Assembly (NCBI GenBank): GCA_002360925.1
Contig: DERN01000014.1
Coordinates: 1 to 64,000, forward strand
DNA length: 64,000 bases
Origin: Flavobacteriaceae bacterium UBA3339
GTDB lineage: Bacteria > Bacteroidota > Bacteroidia > Flavobacteriales > Flavobacteriaceae
Direction of reading: 5' to 3'
Shown here: piece after piece, positions 52,154-60,007 of the stretch
Layout: each line of letters starts with the position of its first letter
Numbering within the stretch: position 1 is the stretch's first letter
Notes under the pieces: model-generated
What the model saw: the letters and a program-made list of their open reading frames with translations, nothing else
Database searches by the model: none
What the model was told of the DNA's origin: nothing
Program-made: the position numbers and the translations under genes

Positions 52154-53473
52154 TTAAAACGAAATAACCTTGTAATCTTTTTTTGCGTAAAGATAGTACT
52201 TAATTGTATTTAATGCGTCTTTTGTGAAAGTAAGCGGAATTAATATTTTGCTTAAAACCTCAGGATTGTTTATTTGATAATTAAGATCGAAAAAACAATA
52301 TCCTTTAAAAAGTCCGTTTTGTATAACTACTGCACTTTTTTCGTTAATATTTCGCCCTTTTAAGATTACAATGAGGTTTTTCCATTCATTTTTATTTGAA
52401 TTGATTAATTCTTCGAATACCTCATTGTGCATTGAAACTGGATATTTTATTTCATCTAAAGATGATAAAGCATTCTGAACTTCCTCAACAATTTCGTTTT
52501 GTTTGTACAAATCATTGATGAAATGTAACGCGCTTTTTTGATTTTTAAACGATTGCAATGCTTGTTTGCGTCCGTCTGATTTATTGATTTTTAAAGTGAA
52601 ATATCCCAAAGATGATTTTTCTTCATAAACCGACCATAAAAAAGGCGATTTTCGTTGCGAAGTATTTAAAACAGGTTTATTATGTAATATTTCTTCGCGT
52701 TCTTTTAACGAAGCAATTAATTCGTTTCCAGTTTCTTCAAAAGTTACAGTATAGACTTCTTTCTGAATGCGTTTTCCCATTTTTGTCGTTGCTGTAAACA
52801 ATTGACTCACTTTTTTACGCATATTAGTACTTTTGCCAATGTAAATAATGTTTCCGGAAGTATCGTGAATGTAAAAAATTCCGACAGAAGAAGGGACGCT
52901 TTCCAAAATATCAAACAGTTTTGGCGAAATTCCTTGATACATTTCGTTTTTAATTAACTGTTTCGTTATTTTCTTATCGGTATCTTTTCCAAGCAATAAT
53001 TTAAACAACTTTAAAGTTGCCATCGCATCGCCGCTAGCTCTGTGTCGGTCTGCAATTGGAATTCCCAACGAACGAACCAATTTTCCTAAACTATACGATT
53101 GTACATTTGGAAGCAACATTTTAGATAATTCTACCGTGCAAAGTGTAGGTTTTTGAAAGTCGTATCCTAAACGACCAAATTCTAATTGTAGAATTCTGTA
53201 ATCGAACGAAGCGTTGTGTGCTACAATAATACAGCCTTCGGTAATTTCTATTATTCGCTTGGCAACTTCATAAAATTTAGGAGCCAAACGCAACATTGCG
53301 TTATTGATTCCCGTAAGTTTTACAACAAAAGGCTGAATAGGAATTTCGGGATTTACCAAACTAATAAATTGATCTACCACTTCAATACCATCAAATTTAT
53401 AAATGGCAATTTCGGTAATACCTTCTTTGTTGTATTGCCCGCCGGTAGTTTCTATATCTATAATTGCGTACAC
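52154..53473 (-). CDS. Exonuclease / GIY-YIG nuclease fusion (Cho/DnaQ-like)
   Basis: 439 residues starting at GTG 53473 (GTG TAC GCA ATT). N-terminal DEDDh exonuclease: DIETTGG, VAHNASFDYRIL, HRASGDAMAT. GIY-YIG domain at about 200-275: VGIFYIHDTSGNIIYIGKSTNMRKKVSQLF. A UvrC-like C-terminal extension follows. It combines a proofreading-type exonuclease with a UvrC-type nicking domain, as in some DNA-repair proteins of Bacteroidota and Actinobacteria. Role in excision repair is inferred. Confidence 0.9.
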   Translation of the reverse strand: MYAIIDIETTGGQYNKEGITEIAIYKFDGIEVVDQFISLVNPEIPIQPFVVKLTGINNAMLRLAPKFYEVAKRIIEITEGCIIVAHNASFDYRILQLEFGRLGYDFQKPTLCTVELSKMLLPNVQSYSLGKLVRSLGIPIADRHRASGDAMATLKLFKLLLGKDTDKKITKQLIKNEMYQGISPKLFDILESVPSSVGIFYIHDTSGNIIYIGKSTNMRKKVSQLFTATTKMGKRIQKEVYTVTFEETGNELIASLKEREEILHNKPVLNTSQRKSPFLWSVYEEKSSLGYFTLKINKSDGRKQALQSFKNQKSALHFINDLYKQNEIVEEVQNALSSLDEIKYPVSMHNEVFEELINSNKNEWKNLIVILKGRNINEKSAVVIQNGLFKGYCFFDLNYQINNPEVLSKILIPLTFTKDALNTIKYYLYAKKDYKVISF

Positions 53474-53596
53474 ATGTTCTATTTGCCAGCTTAGAAAATT
53501 TGTTGAATATTTTTTTACTAAGACTGATTTTTGCTGTTTGCTAAATTACAAAAAATGTTAATGTTATTAGAAGTAGAATTATAAAAGAAATTGATA

Positions 53597-54040
53597 TTAA
53601 TGGCTAATCTTCTCAATGTAAGCATAAGTAGTATTTAGTGTCTTTTTATCAATTTCATATTGTTCGCGCTTTTTTGTTATTGGATTTATATAAAACCTAT
53701 AAGGTAGATTAACATGAAAATTAGGTTTTTCGGCAGGAATAAGTCTAATATTTTCATTTACTGCGTAGTCAGACATATTGCACAAATCTAAAACTCTAAA
53801 TACATTCCCTTTATCATCGACAACAATTGAAACGGAAGCTAATGTTACAATTCCACAAAAAATTTCATTTTTTAAATGATTTAAAATTTTTACATTAATG
53901 GTATCTTCTAAATTAAAAAAGTACCAACTAGAATCGTATGTACTAAAAATTCTATTTTTTTGTTCATCAATAATTTTTGCTTTGCAGTTGACTAAAATTA
54001 AAGACGAAGTTAAAAATAGTATGTTTTTTAATTTATTCAT
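53597..54040 (-). CDS. Predicted lipoprotein of unknown function
   Basis: 147 residues. Lipobox LILVNC with lipidated Cys at 19. The rest is charged and beta-rich (VSIVVDDKGNVFRVLDL), with a second Cys in LCNMS. It overlaps YggS by 4 nt but leaves a 123-nt gap to the exonuclease gene. It looks like an insertion into an otherwise conserved housekeeping order. No family recognised. Confidence 0.68.
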   Translation of the reverse strand: MNKLKNILFLTSSLILVNCKAKIIDEQKNRIFSTYDSSWYFFNLEDTINVKILNHLKNEIFCGIVTLASVSIVVDDKGNVFRVLDLCNMSDYAVNENIRLIPAEKPNFHVNLPYRFYINPITKKREQYEIDKKTLNTTYAYIEKISH

Positions 54041-54714
54041 ATTTTTACCTCATAATTCCTTTCGCCAAAAATACTGCTTCCAATTCGTACAATCGTACTT
54101 CCACATTCAATCGCAATTTTGTAATCACCACTCATTCCCATCGAAAGTTGTTCGAAATGGCAATTGGGTAATTGATACGGTTTTACGTAATCGAAAATGT
54201 TTTTTAAGGTTTCAAATTCTTTGCGGATTTTTTCGGTATCTTCAGTAAACGAAGCCATTCCCATTAATCCTATTATTTTTATATTTTCGAACGATTTAAA
54301 TTCGTCCGAATGAATTAATTCCAACAATTCGTCTTGTGCCAAACCAAATTTTGTTTCTTCCGTAGCAATATAAACTTGCAATAAACACGGAATTACGCGA
54401 CGCCATTTTTTAGCTTGTTTGTTAATTTCTTTCAACAATTTTAAACTATCAACTCCGTGAATCAGGCTTACATATTCTGCCATATATTTCACTTTGTTGG
54501 TTTGCACGTGCCCAATCATGTGCCATTGAATATCTCGAGGCATTTGTTCCCATTTCTGAGTCATTTCCTGAATCTTATTTTCGCCAAAAATTCGTTGTCC
54601 GGCTTCATAAGCTTCCATTAAATCGCTCACTGGTTTGGTTTTAGAAACCGCAACCAAATGAACATTTTGCGGTAATTGCCTTTTAATATGCTCTAAATTA
54701 GCTTTTATCGACAT
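54037..54714 (-). CDS. YggS-family PLP-binding protein
   Basis: 225 residues, single TIM barrel. The PLP Lys lies in LVAVSKTKPVSDL. Further motifs are GENKIQEM, WHMIGHVQTNKVK and LSMGMSGDY. The protein controls PLP homeostasis and has no known enzyme activity. Gap of 9 nt to the DUF1015 gene upstream. Confidence 0.95.
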   Translation of the reverse strand: MSIKANLEHIKRQLPQNVHLVAVSKTKPVSDLMEAYEAGQRIFGENKIQEMTQKWEQMPRDIQWHMIGHVQTNKVKYMAEYVSLIHGVDSLKLLKEINKQAKKWRRVIPCLLQVYIATEETKFGLAQDELLELIHSDEFKSFENIKIIGLMGMASFTEDTEKIRKEFETLKNIFDYVKPYQLPNCHFEQLSMGMSGDYKIAIECGSTIVRIGSSIFGERNYEVKI

Positions 54715-54723
54715 GATTTGTTT

Positions 54724-55941
54724 TTATTTAAGTTCATAAATAATCAGACCGTTTCTGAATTTAGGTTCAATATAGGTACTTTTTGGTGGCATCGTTAAGT
54801 TGTTGTCTGCCAATTCTTTAATTTCTTCGATGGAAGAAGGATATAGAATAAATCCGAGACGAAAATCTCCATTATCGATTTTATCGACTAACTCCATGAT
54901 ATTTCTATTTCCGGGAATATAGCTAATTCGGCTGTCGGTTCTTAAATCACCAATTCCCAACAAAGGATTTAGGATCGAATCGTATAAGATTTGTGCATCT
55001 AAATGCTCAATAATGTCTTGATTGTTTGGAATATTTTTTAATGTAAGTGAATAAAAAACGCCATCTAAATACATTCCGAACGTGTATTTTTTATGCGGTT
55101 TCCAATATTCGTGTACTTTTTTTACTACGAATTTATCCGAAAGAATTTTAATGAATTCATCAACTTCCATTCCATTTAAATCGTGAATCAAACGGTTGTA
55201 TTCATTTATTTGAATATCGGTTTCGCAAATTAAATAACTCATAAAATATTCCATTGCATCACTTGCGTTTTCGCCATTTTCTTGTAAAAGTAATTGCGAA
55301 GTTGCAGAACGATGATGTCCGTCGGCAATATATAAATTAGGAAATTCTTCGAAGGTTTTTTGCAAAAAATCAATTTCCGAAGGTTCGTCAATTTTCCAAA
55401 GAATATGTCTTTCACGATTTGTGGTCGAAAAATCATACAAAGGATTTTCGGTCATTTTATTCTGAATCCAATCTTTTAACGAATCGCAATCAGGATACAT
55501 CATTAAAACCGGTTCGGTATTAAAACGGGTTTCGTTAAAATAATCTTTTAGGTTTTCGACCCGATATTTTAAAGTATTTTCGTGTTTTTTAATCACATTG
55601 TTGCGATAATCGGCAAGCGAAGTTCCTGCCAAAATTCCAATGAAATTATTTTTTTTGTTTTTAATCTGATACAGATACAAGGCAGGTTTATCGTCGTGAA
55701 TTAAAATACCATCTCTTTTAAAATCAGAATACTTGGTCGCAACCATTTGATAACGACGAATTGGATCGATTTTTTCTTGATTTATGTACGCGAAATTCAC
55801 GATATGTAAAAAAGAAAAAGGATTAAAATCTAACCACGAAGCTAATTCGGCTGCCGAATATTCATCATAAGGTCGTGTCGTAACCAAAGCAACTTTATCG
55901 GTTGATGGACGCACTGCTTTGAAAGGTATTATTTCTGCCAT
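54724..55941 (-). CDS. DUF1015 protein
   Basis: 405 residues, cytoplasmic. Conserved motifs: IPFKAVRPSTDKVALVTTRPYDEYS at the start, LYIADGHHRSATSQLL in the middle (a phosphoserine- or kinase-like HHR motif), and FRNGLIIYEL at the end. Family members appear beside serine metabolism genes; the family relates to SerK-type free serine kinases. First gene of the second minus-strand operon. No -7 box recognised. Confidence 0.88.
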   Translation of the reverse strand: MAEIIPFKAVRPSTDKVALVTTRPYDEYSAAELASWLDFNPFSFLHIVNFAYINQEKIDPIRRYQMVATKYSDFKRDGILIHDDKPALYLYQIKNKKNNFIGILAGTSLADYRNNVIKKHENTLKYRVENLKDYFNETRFNTEPVLMMYPDCDSLKDWIQNKMTENPLYDFSTTNRERHILWKIDEPSEIDFLQKTFEEFPNLYIADGHHRSATSQLLLQENGENASDAMEYFMSYLICETDIQINEYNRLIHDLNGMEVDEFIKILSDKFVVKKVHEYWKPHKKYTFGMYLDGVFYSLTLKNIPNNQDIIEHLDAQILYDSILNPLLGIGDLRTDSRISYIPGNRNIMELVDKIDNGDFRLGFILYPSSIEEIKELADNNLTMPPKSTYIEPKFRNGLIIYELK

Positions 55942-55976
55942 TACTATTTTTTTCTGATACTTTATACGTAATTTGA

Positions 55977-56049
55977 TGTCATTTCAATGATAGGAGAAAT
56001 CTATAAATGTCGAGATTTTTCACTTCACTTTGTTTCGCTCAAAATGACA
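55977..56049. repeat. Dispersed intergenic repeat, copy 3
   Basis: Starts TGTCATTTCAATGATAGG and ends TTCGCTCAAAATGACA, with a GAGAAATCT core. Same termini as the copies at 21.1 and 22.9 kb. Confidence 0.65.
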
Positions 56050-56085
56050 AATCGATTCATTTTAAAGATCAATTTTTTAAACAGA

Positions 56086-56116
56086 AAAGACAATTGAACA
56101 AAGTTCAATCGTCTTT
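56086..56116 (-). terminator. Terminator after 3-hydroxybutyryl-CoA dehydrogenase gene
   Basis: 14-bp arms (56086-56099 and 56103-56116; one G-U) with a 3-nt loop; a short T-run follows on the minus strand. Confidence 0.75.
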
Positions 56117-56137
56117 AAATTTTAAGTTGGATTGTAT

Positions 56138-57025
56138 TTAAGAAAACATTTTTGCAACTTTCTCTGCCTTTTTGCTTTCAGAATAATCGTAGAAACCTTC
56201 TCCCGATTTTACACCTAATTTCCCTGCCATTACCATGTTTACTAATAAAGGACATGGAGCATATTTAGGATTTTTGAATCCGTCGTACATCACATTCAAA
56301 ATCGATAAACAAACGTCTAATCCAATAAAATCGGCTAATTGTAATGGACCCATTGGGTGTGCCATTCCTAATTTCATAACCGTATCAATTTCTTGAACTC
56401 CGGCAACTCCGTTATATAAAGTTTCGATCGATTCGTTAATCATCGGCATTAAAATACGATTTGCTACGAAACCAGGATAATCGTTTACTTCAACAGGAAC
56501 TTTATCTAATTGAGTAGAAAGATCCATTATTTTTTTAGTTACTTCGTCTGTAGTATTGTATCCGCGAATAATTTCGACCAATTTCATAATTGGCACCGGA
56601 TTCATAAAATGCATTCCAATTACGCGCGAAGGATTTTTAACAACCGAAGCAATTTGCGTAATAGAAATAGAAGAAGTGTTTGATGCTAAGATTACATTTT
56701 CGTCGCAAACTTCACTTAATTCTTTAAAGATGTTTAATTTTAATGTTACATTTTCGGTTGCAGCTTCTACAACTAAATCAGCATTTACAACACCATCTTT
56801 CACATCTGTGTATGTAATAATATTTTCAATCGTAGCTTTTTTGTCGGCTTCTGTGATTGTTCCTTTTGCAATCATACGATCTAGATTTGCAACAATAGTG
56901 TTGATTCCGCGTTCGATTGCTTTATCAGAAATATCGATTAAACAAACTTTGAAACCTTTTTGTGCAAAGGTATGAGCAATTCCGTTACCCATTGTTCCTG
57001 CACCAATTACAGCTATATTTTTCAT
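56138..57025 (-). CDS. 3-hydroxybutyryl-CoA dehydrogenase
   Basis: 295 residues. Rossmann motif GAGTMGNGIA at 7-16. Catalytic segment: NTSSISITQIA, GMHFMNPVPIMKLVEII (His-Glu pair), NDYPGFVANRILMPMINE. C-terminal domain MAHPMGPLQLADFIGLDVCL. Oxidises or forms (S)-3-hydroxyacyl-CoA in short-chain beta-oxidation. Adjacent Gfo/Idh/MocA gene lies 44 nt upstream. Confidence 0.94.
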   Translation of the reverse strand: MKNIAVIGAGTMGNGIAHTFAQKGFKVCLIDISDKAIERGINTIVANLDRMIAKGTITEADKKATIENIITYTDVKDGVVNADLVVEAATENVTLKLNIFKELSEVCDENVILASNTSSISITQIASVVKNPSRVIGMHFMNPVPIMKLVEIIRGYNTTDEVTKKIMDLSTQLDKVPVEVNDYPGFVANRILMPMINESIETLYNGVAGVQEIDTVMKLGMAHPMGPLQLADFIGLDVCLSILNVMYDGFKNPKYAPCPLLVNMVMAGKLGVKSGEGFYDYSESKKAEKVAKMFS

Positions 57026-57069
57026 TTTTATTTACTATTTGGAATTTATGCGAATATACTTTTTTTAAT

Positions 57070-58035
57070 CTATTTATCGAAACATTTGATGATTTCATGT
57101 GCAACTCTTAAGGCTGCAGTACCATCTTCTAATGTTACAACCGGAGTCGTATTATTTTGAATTGCATCGGCAAAAGTCTCTAATTCTTCTAAAATGGCGT
57201 TGTTTGTTTCTACTTTAGGATTATCGAAATAAATCTGTTTTTTTAAACCTTCGGCATTTTGAAGAATCAAATCGAAGTCTCCCGGAATTTCAGGAGCATC
57301 TTTCATTTTTACAACTTCACATATCTTATCTAAATAATCGACCGAAATATAGGCGTCTTTCTGGAAAAAACGTGCTTTACGCATATTTTTCATCGAAATT
57401 CGGCTCGAAGTAATATTAGCAACACAACCGTTTTCAAATTCGATTCGAGCATTAGCAATATCAGGCGAATCGCTAATAACTGCAGTTCCTGTAGCATGAA
57501 TGTTTTTTATAGGCGATTTTACCACACTTAAAATAGCATCGATATCGTGAATCATCAAATCTAAAACAACGGGAACATCAGTTCCACGCGGATTAAATTC
57601 TGCCAAACGATGCGTTTCGATAAACATAGGATTGTGAATTTTGTCTTTTACTGCTTTAAAAGCCGGATTAAAACGTTCCACATGTCCAACTTGTCCTTTA
57701 ACTTCATATTGATTTGCCAAAGCAATAATATGTTCGGCTTCTTCGACCGTATTTGAAATAGGCTTTTCTAAAAAGATGTGTTTTTTAGATTGAATCGCCT
57801 GAACAGCGCAATCGTAATGCGAAAGAGTAGGTGTTACAATATCGACAACATCTACAGAATCGATCAATTCTTGGATAGAATCAAATGGTTTATATCCAAA
57901 TTCTTCAGCTACTTTAGCAGCATTTTCTTTACATGGATCGTAAAATCCAACCAATTCGTATTTTGATGATTGGTTTAACAGTCTTAAATGGATTTTTCCC
58001 AAATGTCCTGCGCCCAATACTCCGATTTTTAACAT
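57070..58035 (-). CDS. Gfo/Idh/MocA-family oxidoreductase
   Basis: 321 residues. NAD-binding GVLGAGHLGKIHLRLL, IVTPTLSHYD, FLEKPISNTVEEAE (catalytic Lys), MIHDIDAILSV. Substrate is likely a sugar or cyclitol, but cannot be told. It probably shares a message with the 3-hydroxybutyryl-CoA dehydrogenase gene. The promoter TAACTTTG lies 17 nt upstream of the start. Confidence 0.9.
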   Translation of the reverse strand: MLKIGVLGAGHLGKIHLRLLNQSSKYELVGFYDPCKENAAKVAEEFGYKPFDSIQELIDSVDVVDIVTPTLSHYDCAVQAIQSKKHIFLEKPISNTVEEAEHIIALANQYEVKGQVGHVERFNPAFKAVKDKIHNPMFIETHRLAEFNPRGTDVPVVLDLMIHDIDAILSVVKSPIKNIHATGTAVISDSPDIANARIEFENGCVANITSSRISMKNMRKARFFQKDAYISVDYLDKICEVVKMKDAPEIPGDFDLILQNAEGLKKQIYFDNPKVETNNAILEELETFADAIQNNTTPVVTLEDGTAALRVAHEIIKCFDK

Positions 58036-58051
58036 AAATCAATGTTTTATG

Positions 58052-58070
58052 CAAAGTTAAAATATATTTG
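58052..58070. promoter_or_regulatory. Back-to-back -7 boxes, Gfo/Idh/MocA gene and pcm side
   Basis: CAAAGTTA (minus TAACTTTG, 58052-58059) and TATATTTG (plus, 58063-58070) with 3 bp between. The minus box serves the oxidoreductase; the plus one would give a 115-nt leader for pcm. Confidence 0.6.
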
Positions 58071-58156
58071 AAAATGGAAGTGTTTTATTCCGTGAAAGTT
58101 AAGCTTTACATTAAAATTATCATAAAGATAACTTATGGAAACATTGAAATATTATG

Positions 58157-58164
58157 TAATTTTG
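58157..58164 (+). promoter_or_regulatory. -7 promoter box (TAATTTTG) for pcm
   Basis: Exact consensus 24 nt upstream of the GTG start; the likelier main promoter of pcm. Confidence 0.6.
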
Positions 58165-58188
58165 ACTCGTTAAGACAAGAAGAAACTA

Positions 58189-58830
58189 GTGAAAGATACA
58201 GCAAAACATCAAGGATTAAGAAACCAATTGGTAGATTTATTGGCAAAAAAAGGAATACACGACCCCAAAGTATTGCAAGCCATGAAAATGATACCGCGAC
58301 ATTTGTTTTTGGAATCTAGTTTTGAAGATTTTGCTTATCAAGATACCGCTTTCCCAATAGGTGCAGGGCAAACGATTTCGCAACCTTACACCGTAGCTTT
58401 TCAATCTCAGTTATTGGAAATTAAAACCGATGATAAGATTTTAGAAATTGGAACCGGATCTGGTTATCAAACTGCTGTTTTGTGTAAAATGGGTGCTAAA
58501 GTTTTCACCATTGAACGTCAGAACGAATTGTACCGAAAAACGTCTGCTTTATTACCAAAGTTAGGATATCGTCCGCGCGTTATGATGTTTGGTGATGGTT
58601 ATAAAGGTTTACCAGCCGACGCACCATTCGATGGAATTATTGTAACTGCAGGCGCGCCGTTTATTCCAAAACCTTTAATGGCGCAACTTAAAGTAGGAGG
58701 CAGGTTAGTGATTCCGGTTGGAGAAGACAAACAAATTATGACACTTTTAATTCGTAAAACAGAAACACATTTCGAACAACATGAATTAGGCGATTTTCGT
58801 TTTGTTCCTATGTTAGAGGATAAGAATTAA
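58189..58830 (+). CDS. pcm: Protein-L-isoaspartate O-methyltransferase
   Basis: 213 residues from a GTG start (58189); the frame has no nearer ATG. Motifs: MIPRHLFLES, AFPIGAGQTISQPYTVA (isoaspartyl site), LEIGTGSGYQTAVL (SAM), DGIIVTAGAPFIPKPL. Repairs isoaspartate damage in aged proteins. Monocistronic or followed by the DUF2238 gene after 88 nt. Confidence 0.95.
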   Translation: MKDTAKHQGLRNQLVDLLAKKGIHDPKVLQAMKMIPRHLFLESSFEDFAYQDTAFPIGAGQTISQPYTVAFQSQLLEIKTDDKILEIGTGSGYQTAVLCKMGAKVFTIERQNELYRKTSALLPKLGYRPRVMMFGDGYKGLPADAPFDGIIVTAGAPFIPKPLMAQLKVGGRLVIPVGEDKQIMTLLIRKTETHFEQHELGDFRFVPMLEDKN

Positions 58831-58918
58831 GATCATCTAAATGTTTTTTATTATTGAAAACCTTTCAAATCTTATTATATATTTGCTTTTAATTATTTTT
58901 TTTTAGAAGTAAACATAT

Positions 58919-59503
58919 ATGTTACATAATAAGAAAAATTTACTGCTTTTTTCCATTTTTTTTCTGATTATTTGGGTCAATTCTTTTGTTTGGACAAACG
59001 ATGTAAGTAATTGGTGGATTGAAAATATTTTGACTTTTGTTTCTTTATTCTTTTTAATAGTTACTTATCCATATTTTCAGTTTTCGAACAAAAGTTATTT
59101 TTTAATAACCTTGTTTTTATGTTTACATGTATATGGATCTAAATATACGTATGCCGATAATGCTTTTGGTTTTTGGCTAAAGGATTTATTAGATATGCAA
59201 CGAAATCCATATGATCGTATTGTACATTTTTCATTCGGCTTTTTACTTTATTATCCGCTTAAAGAGTTTTTTATAAAATGGTTGAACTATCCTTTTTCAA
59301 TCGCTTTTTATTTTCCTGTTGTCATTGTTTTAGCAGCTAGCGGTGCCTTCGAAATTATAGAATGGCTTATTGCCGATATATTTTTTAAACAGCATGGCGA
59401 AACATATTTAGGAACACAAGGAGATATTTGGGATGCTCAAAAAGATATGGCATTAGCATTTTTAGGTTCAATTATTAGTTGTATTATTTTTTACAAAAAA
59501 TAA
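58919..59503 (+). CDS. DUF2238 (YjdF-like) membrane protein
   Basis: 194 residues, five to six membrane helices. Family motifs: YGSKYTYADNAFGFWL, NPYDRIVHFSFGFLLYYPLKE, GAFEIIEWLIADIFF and LGTQGDIWDAQKDMALAFLGSI. Conserved acidic and His residues cluster at the membrane face. Function unknown. The upstream 60 nt are very AT-rich. Confidence 0.88.
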   Translation: MLHNKKNLLLFSIFFLIIWVNSFVWTNDVSNWWIENILTFVSLFFLIVTYPYFQFSNKSYFLITLFLCLHVYGSKYTYADNAFGFWLKDLLDMQRNPYDRIVHFSFGFLLYYPLKEFFIKWLNYPFSIAFYFPVVIVLAASGAFEIIEWLIADIFFKQHGETYLGTQGDIWDAQKDMALAFLGSIISCIIFYKK

Positions 59504-59533
59504 AAAGCTTATTAGAATACTAATAAGCTTTTT
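59502..59533. terminator. Bidirectional terminator overlapping the smpB stop
   Basis: Arms AAAAAGCTTATTAG (59502-59515) and CTAATAAGCTTTTT (59520-59533). The right arm is the last codons and stop of smpB. Confidence 0.85.
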
Positions 59534-59972
59534 TTAATCGATCTAAGCTGATTTTATTTTCACGATCTTTAATTGTTTCGCGTTTATCATATATTTTTTT
59601 ACCTTTTGCTAAAGCGATTTCTACTTTTGCTAAACCTTTTTCGTTTGTGAATAAACGCAAAGGAACAATCGTTAAACCTTTGTTTTGAACACTCTTAAAA
59701 AGTGATTTTAATTCTTTTTTATTCAATAAAAGTTTACGTTCGCTTTTTGCTTTATGATTATAATGCGTTCCAAATGAATATTCTTCAATATGCGAATTGA
59801 TCATGTATAATTCTCCATTTTGAAATTCGCAAAAACTCTCGGCTATCGAAGCTTTTCCCATACGAATTGATTTAATTTCGGTTCCAACCAAAACAATTCC
59901 AGCAGTATATTTTTCAATAAACTCAAATTCGAATTTAGCGCGTTTATTTAATATGTTGACATTTTTTTGCAT
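59520..59972 (-). CDS. smpB: SsrA-binding protein
   Basis: 150 residues. Core NKRAKFEFEFIEKYTAGIVLVGTEIKSIRMGKASIAESF, GLTIVPLRLF and the C-terminal KKIYDKRETIKDRE tail that enters the ribosome. Carries tmRNA (ssrA at 28 kb in this window) to stalled ribosomes. Own -7 box 4 nt before the ATG. Confidence 0.97.
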   Translation of the reverse strand: MQKNVNILNKRAKFEFEFIEKYTAGIVLVGTEIKSIRMGKASIAESFCEFQNGELYMINSHIEEYSFGTHYNHKAKSERKLLLNKKELKSLFKSVQNKGLTIVPLRLFTNEKGLAKVEIALAKGKKIYDKRETIKDRENKISLDRLKKAY

Positions 59973-59976
59973 ATGG

Positions 59977-59984
59977 CAAATGTA
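59977..59984 (-). promoter_or_regulatory. -7 promoter box (TACATTTG) for smpB
   Basis: Exact consensus; the transcript should begin at or next to the A of the ATG. Confidence 0.6.
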
Positions 59985-60007
59985 CTAAAAGTTCGTGTTT
60001 GATAAAA

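Noticed and set aside
58068..58319. Open frame upstream of and overlapping pcm, with an ATG at 58074 right after a -7 box
   Set aside because: Its last half overlaps pcm in another frame, the protein is basic and low in structure, and no family is recognisable. More likely leader sequence.
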